A stretch of 64,000 nt of DNA from Candidatus Heimdallarchaeota archaeon (GCA_011364965.1 RDOB01000002.1:1-64000); one strand, 5' to 3'. Numbered from the stretch's first letter, positions 51,611 to 60,876 are shown. Program-made: numbers and translations. Notes: generated by a model from the letters alone, not told the origin.

Positions 51611-52957
51611 GTGACTCGTATACACTCCCAAATTAACCCAAGTTCTTTGAAGGAATGTATATTACTATTACCTCTGCCTACAACGATCAATCAACAATTT
51701 TTAAATTCAGAGATGCGAGCCCTTGTAGACTCAGCTCAATATCAGGTGATTTCTGAATATAGTATTGATACAAATAATTTGAGTTATTTCTTTTCAGTTC
51801 AAAGGTTACAAGAAATCAAAAATCAACTAGAAATAGATTATAATGTGTCCTCATTGAATCTAGTGATTGGGTCTCACATCTCACCAAAACAAGGAGTAAA
51901 TTTAGAAAATCTATTTGAAATAAGGATAATTGATAAATTTGATTTAGTATTAGAGATATTTGCAGATCGTGCAATGACCGAAGAATCCAAATTACAAATT
52001 GAATTAGCTCAATTAAAGTATCAACGATCACGTGACCGCTTAAGACTTATGCATAGATTGGGTCTCGAAGGAGCTTGGCACAGTGAGAGAAGTGGATTTT
52101 GGGGACCTGGTGAAAATCCCTTAAATGTTCTAGATGCCAGTATAACAAAAAAAGAAGCGATTTTACGGAAAAAGTTATTGTTTCTTAAACGACAGCGGGA
52201 AGAGAGGAGAAGAGTACGAAAAAGGATCCATAAAAATAGTCTTTACATCAGTCTAGTGGGATATACTTCTGCAGGAAAATCAACTATTCTAAATACTCTC
52301 ACAGATTCATTTGCTTCAAGTGTCGATCCTCGATTATTTGAGACTTTAGACACAAGAATTCGAAGTATTCAATTAGATGATCTTAAAATATTTATCACTG
52401 ATTCAGTAGGATTCATTGAGGATCTTCCAACATTTTTAATTGACTCTTTTAAGTCAACTCTCGAAGAAGCTCTAGCAGCGGATATAATTTTTATGATAAT
52501 TGATGGAAGTGAACCAGTAGATTATGTTGTAAAGAAATTAAAGGTTACTTGTGATACATTGAGTGAATTAACTCTATCAAATAATCGTGTATTAATTTTG
52601 AATAAGACAGATTTAATCACTCAAAATGAGTTAGAACATCGATTATCAAAGTTAAATGAGTTGTACCCAGAAATGTTGACTATTCCCATTAGTGCAGTCA
52701 ATGATGTTACTCCATTAAAGAATTATATTAATGTAATTCGTCCAGTAAAGACTTATAAGTGCAATTATCCAGCTAATCACAGTTTTCGATCATTCTGCTA
52801 TGAAAATGCGAGAATTGAGTCAGAATCATGTACTCACTCGGATTGGGAAATGATTTTTGGACTACGTAACCCTGAATATAGTATTCCAAATATAAAGCGG
52901 AAAGCCAAGGCTCTTGGAGTTCCTGTTGAATTGGAGGTGGTGAAATCTGTCGACTAG
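51611..52957 (+). CDS. hflX: HflX-type ribosome-associated GTPase
   Basis: A GTPase of about 448 residues. The N-terminal HflX domain and a helical linker include HRLGLEGAWHSERSGFWGPG and KLLFLKRQREERRRVRKR. The G domain has G1 GYTSAGKST, G3 DSVGFIEDLP, G4 NKTD and G5 PISAV. HflX binds the large ribosomal subunit and can split or rescue stalled ribosomes. I start at GTG 51611, since GAGGT ends 6 bases before it; ATG 51605 directly touches that site. The gene ends inside the probable start region of the subtilase gene, hinting at coupled translation. Confidence 0.92.
   Translation: MTRIHSQINPSSLKECILLLPLPTTINQQFLNSEMRALVDSAQYQVISEYSIDTNNLSYFFSVQRLQEIKNQLEIDYNVSSLNLVIGSHISPKQGVNLENLFEIRIIDKFDLVLEIFADRAMTEESKLQIELAQLKYQRSRDRLRLMHRLGLEGAWHSERSGFWGPGENPLNVLDASITKKEAILRKKLLFLKRQREERRRVRKRIHKNSLYISLVGYTSAGKSTILNTLTDSFASSVDPRLFETLDTRIRSIQLDDLKIFITDSVGFIEDLPTFLIDSFKSTLEEALAADIIFMIIDGSEPVDYVVKKLKVTCDTLSELTLSNNRVLILNKTDLITQNELEHRLSKLNELYPEMLTIPISAVNDVTPLKNYINVIRPVKTYKCNYPANHSFRSFCYENARIESESCTHSDWEMIFGLRNPEYSIPNIKRKAKALGVPVELEVVKSVD
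52932..52939 (+). promoter_or_regulatory. Strong Shine-Dalgarno inside the 3' end of hflX
   Basis: GGAGGTGG is a near-ideal ribosome-binding site. Seven bases on lies CTG 52947, in frame with the subtilase. No ATG or GTG in that frame lies close. It decides the suggested start of the downstream gene and implies that the two genes are translated from one message. Confidence 0.45.
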
Positions 52958-54107
52958 ACATATTTGGTTAAGTTCTCGTTTGGTTCTATATATGATTATT
53001 ATTCTTATGGTTACTGGAGTTAATAAAGAGATAAAATCATTGGATACTGAATATCATTGGCCTCTCTTTGAAGTTGGAGCTCCCCAAGCATGGAACTATA
53101 CCCAAGGTGACCCAGAAATTGTTCTTGCAGTAATAGATAGTGGAATCGATTTTACCCATCCTGATCTAGAAAACCAGTCATGGGTTAATCTTGATGAAAT
53201 TCCTGAGAATGGTATTGATGACGATAGAAATGGATTCATTGATGATATTATTGGATGGGATTTCCGTGGAAGCGATAATAATCCTAGTCCTGGCCACCCT
53301 CATGGCACATTTATAGCAGGAATCATCTCTGGGGATGATGATAATGATCTTATGGTAGGAATAGCTCCAAATATAAAGTTAATGGCTATAAGATTTTTGG
53401 ATGATAATAATGCATTTAGCGGGGACGATTGGGAGATGTTTGCTAACGCTATAAACTACTCAGTCGAGAATGGGGCCCAAATTATTCAGCTTTCGATTGA
53501 AGCATTTGGTACACCCCCCTCTGAATTCTATAATACAATTAAAAATGCTTATGACAATGGCGTAACTATCGTAGGTGTTACTGGCAATTATGGAGATCAT
53601 GTGACATATCCTGGTAAGTATCCAGAGGTAATAGCGGTTTCTGCAACTACGGAAACAAGAGAAATAGCAGATTTCTCTAATCAAGGGGAAGAGAATGAGA
53701 TTTGCGCCCCTGGAAAAGATATTTATTCTATTATTCCTGGTTCTACGTCTTATGCCACAGGATCTGGGACATCTTTTGCATCTCCACTCGTTTCGGGTAC
53801 TATTGCATTGATGCTCTCTCTAAATCGAACTTTGACACCAGACACAATCCGATTAATATTGCACGAATCTAGTACGGACTTAGGAGAGCTAGGTAAAGAT
53901 GCTACTTTTGGATATGGCCTTCTAAATGCCTCTGCTGCTGTTGAAAAAGTACTATATGAGTGGAATCATGGATTAATCCCCACTACATCCTCAACAACTC
54001 ACTATACCAGTGGATTCTCAAATAAAATCACTCCTCACTCCTCTGTTCTACTATCATCTTCTTGTCTATTTATACTAGCAATAGCAAATAAGAAAAATAA
54101 ACGTTGA
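52947..54107 (+). CDS. Secreted or surface S8 subtilisin-like protease
   Basis: A serine protease with the complete Asp/His/Ser triad: VIDSGIDFTHPDL, HPHGTFIAGII and SGTSFASPLVSG. About 386 residues counted from CTG 52947. A short basic n-region leads into the hydrophobic stretch LVLYMIIILMVTG, a probable signal peptide. There is no clear I9 propeptide, as mature-type sequence (YHWPLFEVGAPQAW) follows at once. The C-terminus has a Thr/Ser-rich linker, a hydrophobic stretch SVLLSSSCLFILAIA and NKKNKR, which resembles an archaeal C-terminal membrane anchor or sorting signal. The start is uncertain: TTG 52980 is the main alternative. Its stop abuts that of the convergent methyltransferase. Confidence 0.9.
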   Translation: MSTRHIWLSSRLVLYMIIILMVTGVNKEIKSLDTEYHWPLFEVGAPQAWNYTQGDPEIVLAVIDSGIDFTHPDLENQSWVNLDEIPENGIDDDRNGFIDDIIGWDFRGSDNNPSPGHPHGTFIAGIISGDDDNDLMVGIAPNIKLMAIRFLDDNNAFSGDDWEMFANAINYSVENGAQIIQLSIEAFGTPPSEFYNTIKNAYDNGVTIVGVTGNYGDHVTYPGKYPEVIAVSATTETREIADFSNQGEENEICAPGKDIYSIIPGSTSYATGSGTSFASPLVSGTIALMLSLNRTLTPDTIRLILHESSTDLGELGKDATFGYGLLNASAAVEKVLYEWNHGLIPTTSSTTHYTSGFSNKITPHSSVLLSSSCLFILAIANKKNKR

Positions 54108-56243
54108 TCATGAGTTATCTCGCTTGATTAGTTCTTCTAAATAGGCATTTAAAGCAGAATAGAGGGAATTCAACATATTTTTAATGTTTGAATCTGAAAT
54201 TCCTAAGAATCTAGCAATAGCAGCATCCAAGTCATATTTGGATTTCTTATTGAGTTCTACTTTGATAGACTCTTGTTTATTTGAGGCAAGCTTATCAAAT
54301 TCAGCAATTATTTGCTTTTTCAATTGTAAATTTCCCTTAAAAGGATCAATGAATAATCTTTCTTTCATATAATCGTTTATTTGTAAACGACCATAAGATC
54401 CTGCTATCTCTCTACGAATGGCAAGATATAACAATAAAAACCAGCTTGAATTTAGCCATGCAACTATAATTTTTGCTTCATTTGAAGTCAAATTCTTAAT
54501 CAAGTAGAAATTTTTCGAACATACTGTTTTAGCTTCCGTAAAATGTCCCAAGACGCCATTAGTGCTAACACTCAGCTTATCAATTAGAAAAACATGACCC
54601 AGAGGTTCCTTCACAAGAATTTGGGAATAAATATGAGATATCCAATTTTCACCAAATTTTTTCTTTGCTATTATACCGAACTCTGCTGTTTCTTGAACAT
54701 ATTGTCTTACCCATGGATCGTTAACATTTTTTGGTGAAAGTGAAATCGCATAATCCTCAATCTTATCCAATGATATTTTATCAATATATTTGCTTGGTTT
54801 TCTTAATGAGGAAACTAGAGATGATTTTGGGACTTCTAATTCAGAAAATTTAGACTGAATGACAACATTGGTTACTAAATCTCTCTTAATACGCCATATT
54901 TTGTTAGGAAGGAAAAAGAAATTCGGGCCGTACATTTCTACTCCCCGTATTATTTTTAATTTCAAGTCCCTTCCAGATTTTATGGTTTCATTACTAAGTA
55001 GCCTTTGGCGAATTTTAAATAATGATGGGTTAGTTAAGTAGACTAACCAGTTCCATTCAGATTTTAAATGCTCATATTCAACCCTGAGGAGGCTAGAAAT
55101 TCCCCAAATAGATGTTGAAGATGAGTCATGAAACTTCAAAAAAGAGATGCAGGATTTGATGTTCGTTTTGGTTCCAAGAAGAAATATTTCTCTGATATTA
55201 CTGCCTTCAGAAAAGGATTTATTATTCTTAGCGACTCCAATGATTTCTAGCGAGTACTTTTTCAGAATTAACCTACGAATATTTTGCGAGTAATCCGAGT
55301 AAATAGTTGAGGCTGGTAAAATAGCAGCTAATGTTCCCATATTAGCTAATAAGCAATCAGCAAGCAAAAAAGAATAGATATGTAAACCCATTTGTCCTTG
55401 TAGATATTTCTTATATCTTGTTTCTATATCAATTAATTTATTCCTTAACTCGTTGTCAATTCTATGAGTCCGTGTGAAGGGGGGATTCATTAAAACTAAA
55501 TCATATGCACCTAGAGAAAACGCATTAGATGGATCAAAAGCATCTCCAATTGTTGCTATTAGGTGTTCAAACCCTACTCCATGGCTAGAAAGTCTGATAA
55601 CTAATCTACATGTCGCAATTAATACGGATATTGGATCTATATCATTAATTGTTATCCTTGGAAAGCATTTAGTTGGAATCAGAATGTCAAGGTACGCAGA
55701 TATTAATCTACCTGTTCCACAAAAAGGATCAATGATTTTCCAATTATCTTTTTGCCTTATTAGGCTTACAAGATAAGTTGACGCGTCAAAGGTGGTATAA
55801 TTGACTGCAAGTCGTTTTCTTTCGTCTAATGGAATAGAATTTTGGAGGATAATACCGAAAAAATCTTGCTCAAGAGCACCTTGTATATTTGGGATTGGTG
55901 TCTCCAAAATTCCACTTAAAGAATCATATTCTTGCAGATGAGTAAAAATCTTGTTGATAAAGGTCCAAAGTGATTCAGATGATGGATACTTTTTGGATAA
56001 TGCTTTTCCTGTTTTCTTTATATTCCCAGGTGACCATTTCTCATATTTCAAAGGATTTAAAAACTTAATTAGCCAGACTGCTAACAGAATTATTATAATA
56101 TAAACATCTTTTTTCCCAAAAGGGATAAGAAAAGACTTTACAGATAGAACATCAGCACACGAATGCATCCAGTCAGAAATAGGCTGGTATTCAGAAATTT
56201 CTATTCTGTTGCTTCCTTCAATAGCTGGAATCGTACACACCAA
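54108..56243 (-). CDS. N6-adenine DNA methyltransferase
   Basis: Up to 711 residues. Motif I IDPFCGTGRL is at about 171-180, followed by the acidic AdoMet loop INDIDPISVLIA; motif IV VLMNPPFTRTH has N253. The C-terminal third contains the TaqI/Eco57I-like end AKIIVAWLNSSWFLLLYLAIRREIAGSYGRL, so it probably recognises a specific DNA site. A hydrophobic stretch near residues 47-62 (DVYIIIILLAVWLIKFL) is unusual for such enzymes. It may mean a membrane tether, or that the true start lies downstream. No nuclease domain or partner gene is seen, so this looks like a solitary methyltransferase. It is directly convergent with the protease. Confidence 0.85.
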   Translation of the reverse strand: MVCTIPAIEGSNRIEISEYQPISDWMHSCADVLSVKSFLIPFGKKDVYIIIILLAVWLIKFLNPLKYEKWSPGNIKKTGKALSKKYPSSESLWTFINKIFTHLQEYDSLSGILETPIPNIQGALEQDFFGIILQNSIPLDERKRLAVNYTTFDASTYLVSLIRQKDNWKIIDPFCGTGRLISAYLDILIPTKCFPRITINDIDPISVLIATCRLVIRLSSHGVGFEHLIATIGDAFDPSNAFSLGAYDLVLMNPPFTRTHRIDNELRNKLIDIETRYKKYLQGQMGLHIYSFLLADCLLANMGTLAAILPASTIYSDYSQNIRRLILKKYSLEIIGVAKNNKSFSEGSNIREIFLLGTKTNIKSCISFLKFHDSSSTSIWGISSLLRVEYEHLKSEWNWLVYLTNPSLFKIRQRLLSNETIKSGRDLKLKIIRGVEMYGPNFFFLPNKIWRIKRDLVTNVVIQSKFSELEVPKSSLVSSLRKPSKYIDKISLDKIEDYAISLSPKNVNDPWVRQYVQETAEFGIIAKKKFGENWISHIYSQILVKEPLGHVFLIDKLSVSTNGVLGHFTEAKTVCSKNFYLIKNLTSNEAKIIVAWLNSSWFLLLYLAIRREIAGSYGRLQINDYMKERLFIDPFKGNLQLKKQIIAEFDKLASNKQESIKVELNKKSKYDLDAAIARFLGISDSNIKNMLNSLYSALNAYLEELIKRDNS

Positions 56244-56267
56244 TTCTATTATCAGAGAACTGAAATT

Positions 56268-57434
56268 TTAATGTTGGTATTTTACTTTAGTAATTAATCT
56301 ACCAAGTTCTATAAAATCTGAATCAAGGGGAATTGTTTTTTTCTTTGCTCCTTCAGAAAGAGAAACTGATTCGATTTTTTCTCCATTCAAACAGACCATT
56401 TTTCCAAATACTCCATCGAGGATTAATTTTGCTGCTTGTACTCCCAATCTAAGACCAAGAATTCTATCAAATGAATTTGGTGTCCCAGCTCTCATAGTAT
56501 GACCAAGTACTACGTCTCGGACCTCAAATTCGGAATCAAACTGTTTCAAATGCTCCGCTAAATCGTTTCGTGCAGAAATTTCTTCCACAATAATATCAGC
56601 CATATTTAACTTTGCCAGTAGTGGATTGCCAAAGTTATCTTTAGGAAGTTGATCCAGAGCTTCTTTTTTTATTGTCTTGAAATCACGTTTTAACGATTCT
56701 TCGGTTGGGATTGCTCCTTCACTACAAGCAATAATATGATATTTTCGACCGACGCGGGCACGATCTTTAATAACCTGAATAACTTCCTTTTCTAGATCAA
56801 ATTTGTGTTCTGGTATTAAAATTATGTCAGCTCCTGCTGAAATGCCGCTAATTAATGTTAACCAGCCAGCATCCCTTCCCATTATTTGAACAACAAAAAT
56901 CCTTTGATGGCTACGGGCTGTAGTGGTGATATTGTCTATAGAATTCGACGCTAATTGGACTGCGGACCAAAATCCGAATGTATAGTCCGTACTTGAAAGA
57001 TCATTGTCAATAGTTTTCGGTACTCCTACAACTTTTGCTCCTGCGTATTCATACATAGCTTCTGCAACTCCCAAGGTATCATCTCCACCGATACAACACA
57101 GAGCGTCTATCCCTAACTCCTCAAATTTTGAAGTCATATATTCAGCAGTTGCTTTTATCTTTTTTTGCCTTTCTGCAGAATCCTTTACTTTTTTGGCTTC
57201 CTTATAAGGATTTGTCCTTGATGTATAGAGAATTGTGCCTCCAATGGTATGAAGGTCATCAAGATCGGTTACTTTAAGTTCTCTTGTTTTATTCTCGAGA
57301 AATCCTTGCCATCCTTTTTCAATTCCAATTACTTTGACTCCTCCCTCGGATAATTTTAATAATAATCCATAAATTACACTATTTAGACCAGGACAGTCTC
57401 CTCCACCTGTTAATACTCCAACAGTTTGCACCAT
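56268..57434 (-). CDS. 6-phosphofructokinase, PPi-type signature
   Basis: A phosphofructokinase of about 388 residues catalysing phosphorylation of fructose 6-phosphate. Motifs are VGVLTGGGDCPGLNS at the nucleotide/pyrophosphate site, CIGGDDTLGVAE, and GVPKTIDNDLSST. GGDD in place of GGDG, together with PKTIDND in place of PGTIDND, is the pattern of pyrophosphate-dependent enzymes, so PPi rather than ATP is the likely donor and the reaction reversible. IMGRDAGWL and PEHKF follow as usual. I start at ATG 57434, with GGTG upstream. With enolase and PEP synthase it gives part of glycolysis/gluconeogenesis. Confidence 0.9.
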   Translation of the reverse strand: MVQTVGVLTGGGDCPGLNSVIYGLLLKLSEGGVKVIGIEKGWQGFLENKTRELKVTDLDDLHTIGGTILYTSRTNPYKEAKKVKDSAERQKKIKATAEYMTSKFEELGIDALCCIGGDDTLGVAEAMYEYAGAKVVGVPKTIDNDLSSTDYTFGFWSAVQLASNSIDNITTTARSHQRIFVVQIMGRDAGWLTLISGISAGADIILIPEHKFDLEKEVIQVIKDRARVGRKYHIIACSEGAIPTEESLKRDFKTIKKEALDQLPKDNFGNPLLAKLNMADIIVEEISARNDLAEHLKQFDSEFEVRDVVLGHTMRAGTPNSFDRILGLRLGVQAAKLILDGVFGKMVCLNGEKIESVSLSEGAKKKTIPLDSDFIELGRLITKVKYQH

Positions 57435-57550
57435 AATTAACACCAGCAATGATACCTAAAAGCATTCAAGATTTAAAAGTAGATTGAAATATATGATATA
57501 TTGTCTTCTTTCCATATAATTTGGGTTAGAAAAAAAGCTTCCCAAACTGC

Positions 57551-58354
57551 TTAACGTAATTTTCCGTAACAGTGGGGACAAAAGAACGCATTCGCAGGTA
57601 CTTGTTTTCCACAAAATTTACACGTTGTTTGGGAACCTCCACTAGGAGCTGCTTTTTTAACAACTGTCTTCTGGGGTTCTTTGGCTTTTCCCGTGGATTT
57701 AATCGCCATTTTTGGTCTACGTGAAGAAGTAGATCCTCCTGAAGTACCTCCCCACTGCAAAGTAGGTTCCCAACCAGCTACTGGTTTTGGTTGTTTTATA
57801 GAGGGCGCGCTTTTTCCTTTAACAAAGCCCAGAACTATTAAAACTAACCCAATTACTGCGATAATCCCAGGAATAATAAAAGTAAATAATGAAAAGCTGA
57901 TGGAAGCTTGTGTCCGGAGAACAGTTATATCTGAGTTCAAGTTATTTTCTAATCGAACTAGCAATGAGAATCCCCGGGATGAAGCAGAGTTTCCAATCAT
58001 AGAATTAAAATCATAAGTAATTGATTCAAAATTTCCAGCAATAAATGAAGGTCCTCGAATAACAGCTGAGGTCAATCCATCCACTGATTCATAAACTAAC
58101 GAAATATTGCATTCGAAATACGTGGTTGCTGAGATCTCAATGGAGACTCTTGTTGTTGTGAAGAGAGGATGTGAGACCTGAGTGACAGCTACGACATCGA
58201 GCGTCGAGTATCCACTCACAGTTTGATTTTGTTCGATCCAACCTGTTCCTAGTGTAAATGGAGGAATAGCTAAACCAATGATACCAGTCAATAGAATTAT
58301 TAGAAAACCTACTCCAAATATAGGAGCTCCCGCTTTGGTAAATTTATGAACCAT
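57551..58354 (-). CDS. Membrane protein with extracytoplasmic domain and C-terminal zinc ribbon
   Basis: A 267-residue protein of unknown role. One helix at about 14-34 (VGFLIILLTGIIGLAIPPF) is followed by a 110-residue beta-rich domain. A second helix at about 158-182 (FIIPGIIAVIGLVLIVLGFV) leads to a low-complexity basic linker and CKFCGKQVPANAFFCPHC, a zinc ribbon of the DZANK/zinc-ribbon_2 type. The topology is two membrane passes with both ends in the cytosol. Similar membrane-plus-zinc-ribbon proteins are common in Asgard and other archaea, but I cannot assign a function. It ends 116 bases before the phosphofructokinase start on the same strand. Confidence 0.65.
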   Translation of the reverse strand: MVHKFTKAGAPIFGVGFLIILLTGIIGLAIPPFTLGTGWIEQNQTVSGYSTLDVVAVTQVSHPLFTTTRVSIEISATTYFECNISLVYESVDGLTSAVIRGPSFIAGNFESITYDFNSMIGNSASSRGFSLLVRLENNLNSDITVLRTQASISFSLFTFIIPGIIAVIGLVLIVLGFVKGKSAPSIKQPKPVAGWEPTLQWGGTSGGSTSSRRPKMAIKSTGKAKEPQKTVVKKAAPSGGSQTTCKFCGKQVPANAFFCPHCYGKLR

Positions 58355-58839
58355 TTTTCACACTCACTCACTTTAAACTCATAGAAGCATATCAAGAATA
58401 TCAAGAGCTAAATCTATACCATCTCACCCCCGCGCGGGTTACTTAAATATTTCGAATTACATAATGGAGAGCTAATCTTTTTTTGAAAATCCCAGATTTA
58501 TCCATAATCTGAGAAATCAAGATCGTAGCGATCCTATTAATTAATATTAAGAGGGGATAAAGCAAAAGAAGACGATATTAGACACTTATTTGTCTATTAA
58601 AGATCTTTAACATCGAACTTAATAGAGAAATACTGATTTAAAGTCGATTTTAAAGGAAGCATCCAGAATAAAATGAAATCCCCTGAGTAGATAAACTAAT
58701 AAAGAGCTTTAAATGAAAAATCCCCTCTAAGAAATCATTGGATTCTAATTAGAATTCATAATATCATAATGAAAGAAATTCTTTTTATAAACCAGAAAAA
58801 TGCTTTACCTTACACAACTTTACAAGCTGGGATCGATCT
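58355..58839. other. AT-rich divergent intergenic region
   Basis: 485 bases between divergent genes. Contains a GC-rich palindrome at 58429-58438 and, on the minus strand just upstream of it, a TATA-like AAATATTTAA (58443-58452). Toward the plus-strand gene there is a TTTTTATAAACC stretch near 58782-58793. I see no open frame of note, no tRNA and no repeat array. Confidence 0.45.
58429..58438. promoter_or_regulatory. GC-only 10-bp palindrome in an AT-rich promoter
   Basis: CCCGCGCGGG is its own reverse complement and stands out in AT-rich surroundings. It lies just downstream of the TATA-like element at 58443-58452 for the minus-strand gene, about where an operator would block the start of transcription. 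It could also be an extruding hairpin. Function is inferred from position only. Confidence 0.35.
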
Positions 58840-60033
58840 ATGCGTAATAATGCTACAAAATATATTATTCTCCTGTCCTTAGTTCTTAGCTATTTCACTT
58901 TTAATCCTACAAGTAGTTCCTCAAGCGCTAATATCCAGAATATTGCTTTGATTGTTGACGCTTCGGAGTTCTACGATGAAGATTTTGTACAAGATATTAT
59001 TAATGGTTTTTCAGTAGTCAATGAAACTTTTAATATTAATTTCTCAATTTTTATATTAGAAGATTACACTTTCTACAATAGATTTCCTTATAAATCCGGG
59101 TATTACTTTCGTAATCTGGTTACAAATCAAACTATATTAGCTATTGATGTCCTTGATACCAATGATTATGATCTAATTGTTTTGATGGGTTATGAGCTTC
59201 GTAGGGGTTTTGGAAGTTTAAGTAGTGGTTCACGAGTATTCTTGCCAAATCTATATCCTGACACAACTTTCTTGTTCTATGATCTAGCTGGAGAGATCCC
59301 CTCCTATTTTGGAGATAGTGCGAAATATGATAACGTTATTCTCGTAAGTTTTAGTGAAAATGAGATAGGTTTTATCGCTGGTACTCTAGCAACCGCATTC
59401 ATATCTCCATTTCCAGAAAAAATTGCTCTTGTGGGCACGTATTTTTCAGATCCTAAATCAACAGCTTTGATCGCTGGATTCCAAGCTGCGATTTTTCGTG
59501 AAATATCCGATATCGAAATTCAGATTTCTTATGTGGATAATGGTAATAATTGGTTTAATTATTCATCTGCAAGATCTCTCAGTGAAGAGCTGGAATCTGC
59601 TGATTATGGCCTGATTTTTAGTGCTGTTCCGAATAACAATACCTTGGGAATAATTGACGGCTGTTCAACAAATATACCAATAATCACAATCGATTCAAAC
59701 AGATCTGGTTTATATAGTAATGTTTATAGTATTGTAAAGAATAATACTCAAACGATTCTTTCATTATTTAATGTTCTTAACGGAACTGAGTTTACTGGTG
59801 CAATTTTCACCTATACTTTCGAAGATAACGTTTTTTATCCAGTGAATTGGGGCAATCCAGATCTACTTAATCAAACAATGACTGATTTATATCAAGATAT
59901 CGTCGTGGATAAAATTGAGATTCCTCGTACCCTGAATTATGCCCAAAACACCTCAGGATTTGAATTTCCATCAATGATAATTTTAACATTAGTATTAATT
60001 CCTTTTATCTCTGCTAAGAAGAGAAAACGATGA
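58840..60033 (+). CDS. BMP-family nucleoside-binding surface protein
   Basis: A 397-residue periplasmic-binding-type protein of the BMP/PnrA group. After a signal peptide (about residues 9-30, no lipobox Cys) come IQNIALIVDASEFYDEDF, a Rossmann half, then FSENEIGFIAGTLA, IALVGTYFSDPKST and GFQAAI, which match the family signature. Members bind purine nucleosides for ABC import. The C-terminus has NTSGFEFPSMIILTLVLIP followed by SAKKRKR, a membrane anchor or archaeal sorting signal. The gene overlaps a nucleoside phosphorylase by 4 bases, which strongly suggests uptake then cleavage of nucleosides. No permease or ATPase is seen in the window. Confidence 0.8.
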   Translation: MRNNATKYIILLSLVLSYFTFNPTSSSSSANIQNIALIVDASEFYDEDFVQDIINGFSVVNETFNINFSIFILEDYTFYNRFPYKSGYYFRNLVTNQTILAIDVLDTNDYDLIVLMGYELRRGFGSLSSGSRVFLPNLYPDTTFLFYDLAGEIPSYFGDSAKYDNVILVSFSENEIGFIAGTLATAFISPFPEKIALVGTYFSDPKSTALIAGFQAAIFREISDIEIQISYVDNGNNWFNYSSARSLSEELESADYGLIFSAVPNNNTLGIIDGCSTNIPIITIDSNRSGLYSNVYSIVKNNTQTILSLFNVLNGTEFTGAIFTYTFEDNVFYPVNWGNPDLLNQTMTDLYQDIVVDKIEIPRTLNYAQNTSGFEFPSMIILTLVLIPFISAKKRKR

Positions 60034-60842
60034 AATTTTTGGACTCATCTTCCTCCATTGTATATGCAATAATTGGAGGATCAGGATTTTATGATTTTCT
60101 CTCCTCACCAACAAAGATCCAGGTAGAAACTCCATTTAAAAAGGAGTCAATCACCCTTTATCGCCAAACTCTCAATGAAAATGTCGTTTATTTTCTCCCC
60201 CGTCATGGATTAAACCATTCTATTCCGCCTCATATGATAAATTATAAAGCAAATCTTTTCGCTCTTCATAAATTGAACGTTTCCCGAATTATCGCTACCT
60301 GTGCAGTTGGAAGTCTTAAACATGATCTTTCTCCTGGAAATTTAGTAGTTCTTGATCAGTTTATAGATTTCGTAAGACCCCTTACTTATTTCGATGGGAA
60401 GTTCTCATTGAGATTTCCTTCTGGGTCTACTGTTTCAGGAGTTACACATTTAGATATGACAGAACCTTATTGTCCAGAAATTCGTCAAACCATAATTTCT
60501 GTTCTTGGTGAATCACCAATAGTTACATCAGGAACATATTTTACCTGTAGTGGGCCTCGATTTGAAACTTTAGCAGAAATTAAGGCTTTACAACTCTTAG
60601 GTGCTGATGTTGTTGGAATGACAAATTCATCTGAAGCAATATTAGCTCGGGAACTTGGGATATGTTATGGAGTCATCGCTGTTGTAACAAATTACGCGGC
60701 TGGTTTACAAGAAACTGTAAGCCAAGAAGAAGTGATTGAGATATTTAAACATCATTTAGGTAACTTAAAAGCTAAGATTCCAGAAATATTTACTCATTTG
60801 CCCCATTCAAGGCGCTGTGGTTGTTCTAATCATACAAAATAG
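60030..60842 (+). CDS. Purine nucleoside / methylthio-nucleoside phosphorylase (PNP-MTAP family)
   Basis: A 270-residue cytosolic phosphorylase. The start AIIGGSGFYDF, then FLPRHGLNHSIPPHMINYKA, TCSGPRFET and DVVGMTNSSEAILAREL are the family landmarks. The base-binding stretch reads VTNYAAG, with Asn where MTAP has Asp, which favours 6-oxopurines such as hypoxanthine or guanine (PNP or methylthioinosine phosphorylase). The protein ends with RRCGCSNHT, a Cys pair that may form a stabilising disulfide. Its ATG overlaps the BMP gene's stop, and metK lies downstream, so it may serve both nucleoside import and by-product salvage from polyamine synthesis. Confidence 0.9.
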   Translation: MKFLDSSSSIVYAIIGGSGFYDFLSSPTKIQVETPFKKESITLYRQTLNENVVYFLPRHGLNHSIPPHMINYKANLFALHKLNVSRIIATCAVGSLKHDLSPGNLVVLDQFIDFVRPLTYFDGKFSLRFPSGSTVSGVTHLDMTEPYCPEIRQTIISVLGESPIVTSGTYFTCSGPRFETLAEIKALQLLGADVVGMTNSSEAILARELGICYGVIAVVTNYAAGLQETVSQEEVIEIFKHHLGNLKAKIPEIFTHLPHSRRCGCSNHTK

Positions 60843-60862
60843 AAATTAATAATCAGAGCAAT

Positions 60863-60876
60863 CTATTGATCAATAG
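60863..60876. promoter_or_regulatory. 14-bp perfect palindrome upstream of metK
   Basis: CTATTGATCAATAG equals its own reverse complement. It lies shortly after the phosphorylase stop and about 155 bases before metK. A dimeric regulator site is possible, as is part of a transcript end. Confidence 0.3.
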
